Origin: an uncultured Arenicella sp.
Lineage (GTDB): Bacteria > Pseudomonadota > Gammaproteobacteria > Arenicellales > Arenicellaceae
Direction of reading: 5' to 3'
Assembly (NCBI GenBank): GCA_947499305.1
Contig: CANMNN010000011.1
Location: 48,750-112,749 of the forward strand
DNA length: 64,000 nt
Position numbers and translations under genes: made by a program. Below the pieces are notes generated by a model, which saw only the letters and a program-made list of their open reading frames with translations, was not told the origin of the DNA and ran no database searches. Below are positions 26,931 to 35,735 of the stretch, piece by piece (the first letter of the stretch is position 1; each line of letters starts with the position of its first letter).

Positions 26931-28253
26931 ATGAGCCGATCTTCTTTTTACCATCCTGACACCATTGCGTTGCACAGTGGTTATATGCCCGAGAGTGATC
27001 ACGGTTCGCGAGCCGTGCCAATTTATCAAACGACTTCATATGTGTTTGATAGCGTTGCAGAAGCGTCATCGCTTTTTAATGTAGAGCAGGGCGGTCATAT
27101 CTATAGTCGTATCTCAAACCCGACAGTAGCGGTATTAGAGCAACGTATCGCCGCGCTTGAAGGCGGTAGTGGTGCGATTTGTACCGCGTCGGGGATGAGC
27201 GCCTTGTTCACTACGTTTATCACTTTGTGTTCAGCCGGTGATCATATTGTGTCATCAGGGCAAATATACGGCTCAACGGCAACACTTCTGCGACACACTT
27301 TAAAGCGTTTTGGTATTGAAACCTCTTTTGTATCAATCAATGACGCCGCGGCCCTCGATCAGGCGATTCAAGAAAATACTAAAATGGTGTTTTGTGAATC
27401 AATCGGCAATCCGGGCTTAGAAGTTGCGGACCTGCCGCAGATCAGTGACATCGCAAAAAAACATGGCGTGCCAGTGGTAATAGACGCAACCTTCGCTCCT
27501 CCGGGGCTTTGTAAAACCATTGAGTCAGGCGCTAATGTGGTGGTGCACTCAGTGACCAAATGGATGGGAGGGCATGGCGCAGCCGTTGGCGGCGTCATCG
27601 TTGATGGCGGCAATTTTGATTGGCAAGCAAGCGGGCGGTTCCCAGAACTGACTGAACCGTATGAGCCGTTTCACGGCATTAAATTTTGGGAGGAGTTTGG
27701 CCCAAATGCTTTAGCCATGAAAATTCGTGCTGAGTCGATGCGAGACTTAGGGGCTTGTATGAGCCCGAACAATGCGTTTTTGTTATTGCAAGGCATTGAA
27801 ACTTTGAATATGCGCATGAAGCAGCATATAGCCAATGCGCAAAGCATGGTGGAATGGTTGCAAGTTCAAGATTCAGTGACTTGGGTAAACCACCCCGACC
27901 TAGAGAGTAACCCTAGCAATACAGTTGCTAAGTCATTGTTTCCAAACGGCGCTGGATCAATGCTTTGTTTTGGCGTGGTCGGCGGTCGTGCTGGCGGCGC
28001 GGCCTTTATTAATGCATTGCAATTAGCCTCTAATCTTGCCAATGTTGGAGACTCTCGTACTTTAGTGCTGCACCCAGGTAGTACCACTCATTCGCGTTTG
28101 TCGCCCGAAGCCATGTTAGCGGCGGGGATCAGCGAAGATTTGATTCGAGTGTCGGTTGGCATTGAAAACATTAAAGACATTCAAAGTGATTTTAGTAAGG
28201 CCTTGCGAGCCGCACAAAAAGTAGCTGATAAGCTGGCTGAGGCATCATCATGA
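26931..28253 (+). CDS. metY: O-acetylhomoserine aminocarboxypropyltransferase / sulfhydrylase (MetY type)
   Basis: 440 residues, Cys/Met-metabolism PLP enzyme. PLP-binding Lys210 in H-S-V-T-K-W-M-G-G-H-G; other marks are Y-S-R-I-S-N-P-T, A-I-C-T-A-S-G-M-S-A and D-A-T-F-A-P-P. The length and the extra C-terminal region (V-V-H-P-x-S-T-T-H type: L-V-L-H-P-G-S-T-T-H) match the MetY group rather than methionine gamma-lyase. MetY enzymes can join O-acetylhomoserine to methanethiol, directly making methionine. It sits 11 bases after dmdA (Shine-Dalgarno GGAG), so capture of the methanethiol released from DMSP is a sensible role. Confidence 0.85.
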   Translation: MSRSSFYHPDTIALHSGYMPESDHGSRAVPIYQTTSYVFDSVAEASSLFNVEQGGHIYSRISNPTVAVLEQRIAALEGGSGAICTASGMSALFTTFITLCSAGDHIVSSGQIYGSTATLLRHTLKRFGIETSFVSINDAAALDQAIQENTKMVFCESIGNPGLEVADLPQISDIAKKHGVPVVIDATFAPPGLCKTIESGANVVVHSVTKWMGGHGAAVGGVIVDGGNFDWQASGRFPELTEPYEPFHGIKFWEEFGPNALAMKIRAESMRDLGACMSPNNAFLLLQGIETLNMRMKQHIANAQSMVEWLQVQDSVTWVNHPDLESNPSNTVAKSLFPNGAGSMLCFGVVGGRAGGAAFINALQLASNLANVGDSRTLVLHPGSTTHSRLSPEAMLAAGISEDLIRVSVGIENIKDIQSDFSKALRAAQKVADKLAEASS

Positions 28254-29044
28254 AATTAATGGTTAATGGTGTTGAAACGCATTTGGCGACCGGCGGGAAG
28301 GAGTTCGACGCCAGCTTGCCGACCGTGTTGTTTTTACATGGCAGTGGGCTAGATCATCGCGGTTGGGCATTGCAAACGCGCTGGTTCGCTTACAATGGCT
28401 TTGGCGTGCTGGCTCCAGATTTCCCAGGTCATTCTCTATCGCAAGGTGAGCCTTGTTCTACTATTGAACAATCGGGTCAATGGCTTGTCGACTTATTAGG
28501 GGCAGCCGGCGTTGAGCATGCTCACGTTGTTGGTCACTCGCAAGGCTTTCTGAGCGCGTTGGAACTGTCAAGATTGAAACCGGGCGCAATTAAATCCCTA
28601 ACAGGTATTGGTACCGCAGCGGCGATTCCTGTGAACCCCATGTTGATCGATACAGCTAAAAAGTCTGCGGTGAAAGCGGCCGAAATGATGCTGCAATGGG
28701 GCTTTGGCGAGCAAATGCACATGGGTGTTAGTCCGACGCCGGGAATGCAACCGATAGCCGTAGGGCGACAGATTATGGGTGCTAATCCGCTGGCTTCAGA
28801 TCTACAAAGTTGTGCTGACTACAGTGCGGGCGATGATGCCTTAAGCCATATTAGTGCGCCAACCAACATGATCTTAGCTGGGCAAGATAAAATGACGCCA
28901 CTTAAGGCGGGTTTAGTCGTAGCTGAGAAGTTGAACGCAGAGCTGACGGTATTAAAAGAGTTTGGTCACATGTTGCCCATCGAAGCGCCTAAGCAAGTGC
29001 TCGTAGCGCTGCGCGAATTTATTGTAAGTGTCGAGTCTACGTGA
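28250..29044 (+). CDS. Alpha/beta hydrolase
   Basis: 264 residues. Nucleophile elbow V-G-H-S-Q-G (Ser97), oxyanion segment F-L-H-G-S-G-L-D-H-R-G-W, a candidate acid in I-L-A-G-Q-D-K-M-T-P, and catalytic His in F-G-H-M-L-P. ATG 28250 overlaps the metY stop (ATGA), so translation is probably coupled. In this context it could hydrolyse a CoA thioester or an ester intermediate in DMSP carbon use. No member of the published demethylation pathway that I know is of this family. Confidence 0.8.
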   Translation: MKLMVNGVETHLATGGKEFDASLPTVLFLHGSGLDHRGWALQTRWFAYNGFGVLAPDFPGHSLSQGEPCSTIEQSGQWLVDLLGAAGVEHAHVVGHSQGFLSALELSRLKPGAIKSLTGIGTAAAIPVNPMLIDTAKKSAVKAAEMMLQWGFGEQMHMGVSPTPGMQPIAVGRQIMGANPLASDLQSCADYSAGDDALSHISAPTNMILAGQDKMTPLKAGLVVAEKLNAELTVLKEFGHMLPIEAPKQVLVALREFIVSVEST

Positions 29045-29066
29045 GCTCAGAGAAAGGGTAAGAAAA

Positions 29067-31364
29067 ATGACGATTAAAAAGGTTGCCGTGATTGGCGCAG
29101 GAACCATGGGCTCTGGCATTGCTGGGCAAGTCGCGAATGCGGGCGTTGAAGTTTGGTTACTTGATCTTCCCAGCGAGGGAGATAGAGTAAACGCTTTAGC
29201 CGAGAGAGGCGTTGAGCGTTTGCATGAAACTGTTGGGTTGATGAGCAAAGACTTCGAGAAGAATATACACGTTGGCAACACGCGTGATGACTTTCAGCAA
29301 TTAGCCGATTGCGACTGGGTAGCTGAAGCAATTGTTGAGCGCCTAGAGCTTAAGAAGGTTCTCTATAAGCAAATTGATGAGGTGTGCTCAGAGACCACAT
29401 TAGTGAGCTCCAATACCTCAAGTATCCCTATAAAGTTGTTAGTCGAAGACATGCCTTTGAGTTTTCGAAAACGCTTTGCCATTACTCACTTTTTCAACCC
29501 TGTTCGCTTTATGCCATTGCTTGAGCTAGTACGCGGCGAAGATACCGCACAGTCGGTGATGAACGAGTTTGATGCCTTTTGTGATCAGCAACTGGGCAAA
29601 GGCGTAATTTCTTGCCTAGACACACCAGGTTTTCTGGGTAACCGCGTTGGCTGCTTTGCCATACAAGCGGCTTTACAAGCAGCCAATGAAATGGGTTTAA
29701 GCCCAGTACAAGCTGATGCTATTTTTGGCCGGCCGATGGGCGTACCGAAAACCGGCGTGTTCGGTTTATACGATTTGATCGGCATTGATCTGATGTCCGA
29801 TGTGGCGCAAAGCTTGGTGAATACCTTGCCCGCTGATGATGCTTTTAATGTTGAAGCTCCGAAGCTGCCGCTGATGGTGGAAATGATTGCCAATGGCCAA
29901 ACGGGCAATAAGAAAGGCCAAGGTTTTTATCGAACTGTAGATGGCCAACGGCAAGTGATCAATCTGCAAACGGGTGAGTATTCCAAGGCTGAACGTCTTG
30001 ACTTGCCGCTTGCCTTGAAGGCCGAGAAAGAGGGCGTAATGCATCTCTTGAACGACGACTCCATTTATGGTCAGTTCGCTTGGCGAGTATTGTCGCGAAC
30101 GCTTAGTTATGCTGCTTCACTAATCCCTGAAGTTGGTGAAACACCGCTCGGCGTTGATGATGCGATGAAGCTTGGTTACAACTGGATTAAGGGCCCGTTC
30201 GCATTGATCGACGAAATTGGCACTGATTATTTTATTCAACGTCTCGAGTCTGAAGGCCGAGAGATCCCTGAATTTTTGCGGCAAGCAGCGGGTTCAACCT
30301 TTTATCGTGTTGACGATGGTAAGCTTCAAGTACGTGTGTACAATGGCTCATGGCAGTCGATCGCTCGCCCTAAGGGAGTAGAGCGTTTCAATGAAACTCG
30401 TCGAACTTTAACTCCGAAAAATACCTGCGAAGTCGCTAGTTGGTTTGATCTTGACGGTGTCGCCTTAGTTGAATTTCACAGTAAAGCTAACGCGCTTGAT
30501 GGCGATTCGATGGCCATTCTCGGTGATGCGATCGACCATGTTGAAGCCGGCAAGTTACGAGGCTTGATCGTGCACAACGATGCTCAACATTTTTCGTGTG
30601 GAGTAAACCTACAAGCTGTACGTGGCTATTTTCTGAAAGAAGATATGAGCGGCTTGGATGCCTTCTTAGCGCATTTTCAGAATACTGTGCACCGCATGGC
30701 GACGGCTGATTTTCCAGTTGTTGCCGCTCCCGTTGGTATGTCTTTGGGCGGAGGCTTCGAAGTTGTGCTTCATGCTAAAGAAGTTATTTGCCATGCTAAC
30801 TCAACCATGGGTTTGGTCGAGTCAGGCGTTGGTGTGATTCCTGGCGGCGGCGGTTGCAAAGAAACCTTATATCGTTGGCATGAAAAGCTTGGTAGTAGTG
30901 ACATTGGAGAAGCGGCTTGGAAAGCGTTTATGAACCTTGGTTATGGTCGCACATGCACCTCGCCAGTTTTGGCTGCGCAATACGCTATGTTGCGCAACAA
31001 TGACCGTTTCTTGAGTAATCGTGATCGCCTATTGCCTGCAGCTATGGCTGCGATTGACTCTGGAGCCGGCCAAGTTAGCTTTGATAGGCCTGACCTTGCC
31101 TTGCCGGGTCGCGACGTTTTTCAGGCAATGATTAAGTGGTTAGAAGAAGCTCATGCATTAGGCAAACTAACACCACACAATGTAGTGGTCGCCACTGAGC
31201 TCGCGCGAATTGTTACTGGCGGTGATGTTGATGCGGGCACGGTGTTTAGTGAACAAGATTTGTTTGATGCTGAGAGAGCTTCTTTCTTAAAACTTGTGGC
31301 GACTGACGCAACACGTGAGCGAATCAACTCAATGTTAGATACTGGCCAAGTAGTTCAGAACTAG
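29067..31364 (+). CDS. 3-Hydroxyacyl-CoA dehydrogenase / enoyl-CoA hydratase fusion (FadN-like)
   Basis: 765 residues. Residues ~1-300 are the NAD-binding 3-hydroxyacyl-CoA dehydrogenase (V-I-G-A-G-T-M-G-S-G-I-A; T-H-F-F-N-P-V; K-K-G-Q-G-F-Y). Residues ~470-690 are a crotonase domain. Both catalytic Glu of hydratases are present: Glu565 (G-G-G-F-E-V) and Glu585 (G-L-V-E-S-G-V), 20 apart as in classical enoyl-CoA hydratase. The dehydrogenase-first order is that of FadN, not FadB. ATG 29067 is used since AAGGG lies 8 bases upstream; the frame extends to 29028. It could supply DmdD-type hydration or ordinary beta-oxidation. Confidence 0.86.
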   Translation: MTIKKVAVIGAGTMGSGIAGQVANAGVEVWLLDLPSEGDRVNALAERGVERLHETVGLMSKDFEKNIHVGNTRDDFQQLADCDWVAEAIVERLELKKVLYKQIDEVCSETTLVSSNTSSIPIKLLVEDMPLSFRKRFAITHFFNPVRFMPLLELVRGEDTAQSVMNEFDAFCDQQLGKGVISCLDTPGFLGNRVGCFAIQAALQAANEMGLSPVQADAIFGRPMGVPKTGVFGLYDLIGIDLMSDVAQSLVNTLPADDAFNVEAPKLPLMVEMIANGQTGNKKGQGFYRTVDGQRQVINLQTGEYSKAERLDLPLALKAEKEGVMHLLNDDSIYGQFAWRVLSRTLSYAASLIPEVGETPLGVDDAMKLGYNWIKGPFALIDEIGTDYFIQRLESEGREIPEFLRQAAGSTFYRVDDGKLQVRVYNGSWQSIARPKGVERFNETRRTLTPKNTCEVASWFDLDGVALVEFHSKANALDGDSMAILGDAIDHVEAGKLRGLIVHNDAQHFSCGVNLQAVRGYFLKEDMSGLDAFLAHFQNTVHRMATADFPVVAAPVGMSLGGGFEVVLHAKEVICHANSTMGLVESGVGVIPGGGGCKETLYRWHEKLGSSDIGEAAWKAFMNLGYGRTCTSPVLAAQYAMLRNNDRFLSNRDRLLPAAMAAIDSGAGQVSFDRPDLALPGRDVFQAMIKWLEEAHALGKLTPHNVVVATELARIVTGGDVDAGTVFSEQDLFDAERASFLKLVATDATRERINSMLDTGQVVQN

Positions 31365-31413
31365 TAAAACAACTTAACTAAAGAAGCTTTGATATAAAAA
31401 GACAGAGGAAGAA

Positions 31414-33045
31414 ATGACAATCGAATACGATCAGCTAGAAAAAAACCAAGCCAATTATGTGCCGCTATCGCCGATTTCATTTTTACATCGCACGGCCGAT
31501 ATTTATCCGGATCATCAGTCGCTGATCTACAACGATCTGACTTTCACTTGGTCACAAACTCGTCAGCGCTGCGTGCAAGTGGCGAGTAGTATTGTCAGCC
31601 GAGGTATTAGCAAGAACGACACCGTTTCGGTATTTGCACACAATACTCCAGAGATGTACGAGCTGCATTTTGCTGTGCCGATGTCGGGCGCAGTATTGAA
31701 TACCATCAACACACGCCTTGATGCGGATACGGTTGCTTATATCATTGACCATGGCGAGTCGAAAATGTTCATTGTGGACCGAGGGTTGTGGCCGGTACTT
31801 GAGCAAGCCTTAAAGCTCTCTAGCGTTCAACCCGAAGTTATATTAATTGACGACGGCTATGCGGCTGATTCCGAAAAAATCGTCACGCCTCAATTTACAA
31901 CATACGATGATCTCGTAGAGCGAGGTGATTCGAACTATCAATGGTCTTTACCCAGCGACGAATGGCAAGCCCTATCGCTGAATTACACTTCTGGCACAAC
32001 TGGCCGACCTAAAGGAGTTGTCTACCATCATCGCGGCTCGTACCTGATGACGATGGGGACGATTGCCTCTTGGAACGTACCGCACATGCCACGCTACTTA
32101 TACTCGGTGCCGATGTTTCATTGCAATGGCTGGGGGCACGCTTGGACCATGGCGGCTAAAGCCGCAACCGTCGTTTGTATGCGAGCCTTCGAACCTGGTT
32201 TGTTTTTTGAATTACTTGAAAAGCATGACATTACTCATTTTGGCGGCGCGCCTATCGTTTTAAATATGCTCGCTAACGCGCCCAAGGAGCAGCAAAAAAC
32301 ATTCGATCGTACTCTGCAAGTAATGACGGCTGGTGCACCGCCGCCAGCAGCCGTACTCAAAAGTATGAACGCCTTCGGTTTCGACGTGATGCATGTTTAC
32401 GGATTGACCGAGTCGTATGGGCATATATTACAAGCCGCGCCGCAACTGAGCTGGCAAAGCCAAGACCAGGACACTCAAGCCGAATTGCGTTCACGACAAG
32501 GCGTGCGCTTTGCTATGACGGAAGCGGTTGAGGTTTTAGATGTAGAGACCGGTGAGCCAGTAGCGCACGATGGCGAGTCAATGGGGGAGATCGTAATTCG
32601 CGGCAATACCTTGATGAAAGGCTATCTGAAAAACACAGACGAAACTGAGTCGGTCTTTGAAAATGGATGGTTTAAAAGTGGTGACTTGGCCGTGATTCAT
32701 ACGGATGGCTATATCCAAATTCGGGATCGCGCCAAGGACATCATTATTTCGGGCGGCGAAAATATTTCGTCGGTCGAAGTTGAAAACGTGCTCTACAAAC
32801 ACCCCGCGGTCGGTGAAGCGGCGGTGGTCGCGATGCCTGATGAAAAGTGGGGCGAAGTGCCCTGTGCTTTCGTCGAATTGAAAGCGGGTTTAACTGCCGA
32901 AGAAGGCGGATTGATTCAGTTTTGTGCCGAGAATATGGCGCGCTTTAAGCGCCCCAAAAAGGTGGTATTCGGCGCATTACCGAAAACCGCGACGGGTAAG
33001 ATCCAAAAAACGGTACTTCGAGAGCGAGTTAACTCCGATAAATGA
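31414..33045 (+). CDS. dmdB: Acyl-CoA ligase, DmdB-like (methylmercaptopropionate-CoA ligase candidate)
   Basis: 543 residues, AMP-forming ligase. Motifs: phosphate loop Y-T-S-G-T-T-G-R-P-K-G, A5-type G-L-T-E-S-Y-G-H, hinge region Y-I-Q-I-R-D-R-A-K-D-I-I-I-S-G-G-E-N, and catalytic Lys in P-K-T-A-T-G-K-I. The N-terminal N-Y-V-P-L-S-P-I-S-F-L pattern and length match the ligases that include DmdB. It would activate methylmercaptopropionate, product of DmdA, to its CoA ester; medium-chain fatty acids are the alternative substrates. Shine-Dalgarno AGGAAG lies just before ATG 31414. It is the last gene of the run. Confidence 0.78.
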   Translation: MTIEYDQLEKNQANYVPLSPISFLHRTADIYPDHQSLIYNDLTFTWSQTRQRCVQVASSIVSRGISKNDTVSVFAHNTPEMYELHFAVPMSGAVLNTINTRLDADTVAYIIDHGESKMFIVDRGLWPVLEQALKLSSVQPEVILIDDGYAADSEKIVTPQFTTYDDLVERGDSNYQWSLPSDEWQALSLNYTSGTTGRPKGVVYHHRGSYLMTMGTIASWNVPHMPRYLYSVPMFHCNGWGHAWTMAAKAATVVCMRAFEPGLFFELLEKHDITHFGGAPIVLNMLANAPKEQQKTFDRTLQVMTAGAPPPAAVLKSMNAFGFDVMHVYGLTESYGHILQAAPQLSWQSQDQDTQAELRSRQGVRFAMTEAVEVLDVETGEPVAHDGESMGEIVIRGNTLMKGYLKNTDETESVFENGWFKSGDLAVIHTDGYIQIRDRAKDIIISGGENISSVEVENVLYKHPAVGEAAVVAMPDEKWGEVPCAFVELKAGLTAEEGGLIQFCAENMARFKRPKKVVFGALPKTATGKIQKTVLRERVNSDK

Positions 33046-33119
33046 ATCCTATCGCCAAGGTGACCATTTCGATAGGTCAAATGTGGTGGCCGCACCGCCA
33101 AAAAACAAAAGCAAATAAT

Positions 33120-34331
33120 TTAAAGAAGCTCTTTTAGAGAAACACTCGGGTCGGCGAGTTGCTCAATATTGGGGCTGGCTTTTTGCTGAATAAGTTTCTT
33201 TGAAAGCATAAATTCGGCTGGGGAATTTAATGCATCGACGGCTATTAACACGCCTTTTCTCAAGTAGAAAGCAGCAAGTTTTCGGCTATCGCCATCGCCT
33301 CTGATAACCACCTGATCATGGTCTTGGAACAAGCCAGCGGTTTGCAGTTTGACATTGTATTGATCAGACCAAAACCAAGGCAGTTGATCGTACACTAGTG
33401 GGTCGCCACAAATGCTTTTAGCGGCCACTTTTGCTTGCTCTACAGCGTTTGGCACTGACTCTAGTCGTATGCGTCGATCATACAGAATATTGTGATGATT
33501 GCTGCAATCGCCTATCGCATAAATGTTGGTGTCATCGGTTTGCGCATATTCATTGACCACAATGCCATTGTCGCAAGCCAACTTAGCACCTTCAGCAAGT
33601 TCGATGTTTGGTACCACGCCGATGCCGATGATGGCCGAGTCGAACTCAGTACGTTCACCATTGGCGTCAATAGCGCATAATCGCGTGCCGCTTTGTTCAA
33701 AGCTTCGCAAGCTAGCGTTTAGACGTATATCAACACCTTCCTGTTTGTGTAGTTCTTGGTAAAAGCTCGAAATTTCGGGGCTGGTGACGCGCGCAAGGAC
33801 TCGATCCATTGCTTCAAAAACAATAACATCGACACCTTGCTTCACGGCCGACGCCGCAACTTCAAGGCCTATATAACCGGCGCCGACAATGAGTAGTTTT
33901 GAGCCTGGGCTTAAGCTTGCTTTGATGCTGTCGACATCTACTTTGCTCCTGAGGTAATGAATGTTGTTAAGGTCAGCGCCTTCAATGGGCAATCTTCGAG
34001 CGCGTGTTCCGGTAGCGAGAATTAGATAGTCGTAGGGTACTGAGCCCGAGTCGTCCAATTGTATAAATTTATTGATGCGGTCAATTGATGTCACGCGACG
34101 ACCAAGCATTAAATCAACTTCATTTTTTTGGTAAAACGACTCTGGCCGAATCAATAGCTTGTCGGCGTCAACTTCGCCTTTGTAATACGCCTTGGAAAGT
34201 GGCGGGCGTTGATACGGTAACATTGCCTCGTCGCCGATTAATACGATTTTACCCTGCCATCCAAATTTACGAAGGCTAGCGATTGATTCAGCGGCAGCGT
34301 GACTAGCGCCGACTATAACGACCTGTTTCAT
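33120..34331 (-). CDS. FAD-dependent ferredoxin/rubredoxin reductase
   Basis: 403 residues. Two Rossmann motifs: V-I-V-G-A-S-H-A-A-A (FAD) and L-L-I-V-G-A-G-Y-I-G-L-E (NAD), plus Y-Q-R-P-P-L-S-K, the A-I-G-D-C segment, and a W-F-W-S-D-Q-Y motif, which are the marks of the putidaredoxin reductase/ThcD/BphA4 group. It passes electrons from NADH to a ferredoxin or rubredoxin for oxygenases. It could serve AlkB (15 kb away), or a P450 not in the window. It is convergent with the dmdB-like gene and 16 bases upstream of it on the same strand lies the S-formylglutathione hydrolase gene. Confidence 0.85.
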   Translation of the reverse strand: MKQVVIVGASHAAAESIASLRKFGWQGKIVLIGDEAMLPYQRPPLSKAYYKGEVDADKLLIRPESFYQKNEVDLMLGRRVTSIDRINKFIQLDDSGSVPYDYLILATGTRARRLPIEGADLNNIHYLRSKVDVDSIKASLSPGSKLLIVGAGYIGLEVAASAVKQGVDVIVFEAMDRVLARVTSPEISSFYQELHKQEGVDIRLNASLRSFEQSGTRLCAIDANGERTEFDSAIIGIGVVPNIELAEGAKLACDNGIVVNEYAQTDDTNIYAIGDCSNHHNILYDRRIRLESVPNAVEQAKVAAKSICGDPLVYDQLPWFWSDQYNVKLQTAGLFQDHDQVVIRGDGDSRKLAAFYLRKGVLIAVDALNSPAEFMLSKKLIQQKASPNIEQLADPSVSLKELL

Positions 34332-34347
34332 AATGCTCTCGACCTTT

Positions 34348-35184
34348 TTATTTCAAATTGCCGGCATGGAAAGCAATGTGCTCGCCGATAAAACTCGATA
34401 CAAAGTAGTAAGAGTGGTCGTAACCGTCTTGATAACGTACCGTCATTGGGTAGTTCGAAGTCTCACCAGCTTGAATTAGTAATTCCGTTTTAAGTTGCTC
34501 TTCCAAAAATCCGTCAGCACTACCTTGATCGACCAACATTGGTATGTGTGTAGTGGCTTTTTTTACCAACTCGCAGCTGTCATGCGTTAGCCATGTGCCT
34601 TTATCCGGTCCGAGGTAATTCGACAGTGCTTTTTCTCCCCATGGGCAATTTAATGGGGAAACTATCGGTGAAAATGCTGATACAGATTGATATTGCTTGG
34701 GGTTATTGAGGGCTATTGTCAAGGCCCCATGACCGCCCATCGAATGGCCTGATATCGAAGTTTTCGCCGCGTCTACGGAGAAATTTTGATTGACCAATTC
34801 AGGGAGCTCCTTAGTCACATAATCGTACATTTGATAGTGCTCTGACCAAGGCTCTTGAGTTGCATTAACATAGAAACCAGCACCTAGACCGAAGTCCCAA
34901 GCGGACTCAGGGTCATCGGCTACACCATCACCACGAGGGCTGGTGTCTGGGCAAACGATAGCAATACCGTGCTCGCTGGCATACCGTTGAGCACCGGCTT
35001 TGGTCACAAAGTTTTGATCCGTGCAAGTAAGCCCTGATAACCAATATAGAACTGGGACTTTACTCGATGCGGCTTGTGGCGGAAGAAATATCGAGAACAT
35101 CATGTCACAGTTCACAACCGAAGAAGTGTGTTTGAACTGCTGTTGTAGGCCGTCATAGATTTTGTTACTGGCTAATTGTTCCAT
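34348..35184 (-). CDS. fghA: S-formylglutathione hydrolase
   Basis: 278 residues, esterase D family. Marks: P-V-L-Y-W-L-S-G-L-T-C-T-D-Q-N-F, nucleophile G-H-S-M-G-G-H-G-A-L, D-Q-G-S-A-D-x-F-L near the acid and D-H-S-Y-Y-F with the catalytic His. Hydrolyses S-formylglutathione to formate and glutathione in glutathione-linked formaldehyde oxidation. No adhC-type formaldehyde dehydrogenase is adjacent. It would help dispose of one-carbon units, including formaldehyde from methanethiol oxidation. ATG 35184 is used; GTG 35187 is the alternative. Confidence 0.9.
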   Translation of the reverse strand: MEQLASNKIYDGLQQQFKHTSSVVNCDMMFSIFLPPQAASSKVPVLYWLSGLTCTDQNFVTKAGAQRYASEHGIAIVCPDTSPRGDGVADDPESAWDFGLGAGFYVNATQEPWSEHYQMYDYVTKELPELVNQNFSVDAAKTSISGHSMGGHGALTIALNNPKQYQSVSAFSPIVSPLNCPWGEKALSNYLGPDKGTWLTHDSCELVKKATTHIPMLVDQGSADGFLEEQLKTELLIQAGETSNYPMTVRYQDGYDHSYYFVSSFIGEHIAFHAGNLK

Positions 35185-35340
35185 CACTTGTATTCGCTCG
35201 CAGTCTCGGTTTTAACGTGTGTCGCTTGTTTAGAAATCACTCAGGGCATTTTGCTCTGATGACTATATTCGAAAGTTCGGTCAGCTAATATTATTTACTT
35301 TTTTTAGTTTTGGAGCACGATTAATTTTTGTTGAATTTAT

Positions 35341-35379
35341 TTGACAATCTTGATCCATTAAATGAGAATGATTCTCATT
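35341..35379 (+). promoter_or_regulatory. Promoter with overlapping perfect Fur box
   Basis: The 19-base palindrome AATGAGAATGATTCTCATT (35361-35379) has 9-base arms around one base and matches the Fur (ferric uptake regulator) consensus. TTGACA (35341-35346) is a perfect -35; 17 bases later GAGAAT (35364-35369) is a fair -10 lying inside the Fur box. Fur binding would block the promoter directly. The start codon at 35398 is just downstream. Confidence 0.85.
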
Positions 35380-35397
35380 CGCGTAAATGGTGTGCAT

Positions 35398-35715
35398 ATG
35401 CTATCAAGTCAATCTACACAATCCGTCCCACTTTACAAAGCCCTAATAGCGGGTCATGAGAGAGTCGGTGAACGTGTTGCAGGTTTTGTGGTACGTACTC
35501 AGAGAGAGCGCTGGGTAATACCATTTAACTGCGAAGTGCTCAAAGCACTGCTGAATCAACAACAACTGAAAGCCGCTGATTTGCAGTTTTCGTCAGAGCG
35601 TCAATGCCAAGGTTTTATTCGCAAGCTCTTGCTACTAGCGGCTCAAGACGAGTGTAAACACCGCTCTCCATCTGACCTAGCTACTTTGGCGCGCGAACTG
35701 ATAAACCAACAATGA
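35398..35715 (+). CDS. Hypothetical protein, first gene of a Fur-box operon
   Basis: 105 residues, soluble, no signal peptide, no metal-binding motif that I recognise. It reads V-P-L-Y-K-A-L-I-A-G-H-E-R-V-G-E-R-V-A-G-F-V, then a predicted strand, and a helical C-terminal half. The frame runs back to ATG 35362, but that codon lies within the Fur box and before the transcription start predicted from the -10, so ATG 35398 is used. The family is unknown to me. Expression should rise on iron starvation. Confidence 0.6.
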   Translation: MLSSQSTQSVPLYKALIAGHERVGERVAGFVVRTQRERWVIPFNCEVLKALLNQQQLKAADLQFSSERQCQGFIRKLLLLAAQDECKHRSPSDLATLARELINQQ

Positions 35716-35735
35716 CAATCAAATAGGAACAAAAA

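Noticed and set aside
26931..28253. Methionine gamma-lyase (would release, not capture, methanethiol)
   Set aside because: Length of 440 and the C-terminal H-P-x-S-T-T-H region fit O-acetylhomoserine sulfhydrylase better, though a lyase cannot be fully excluded without a search.
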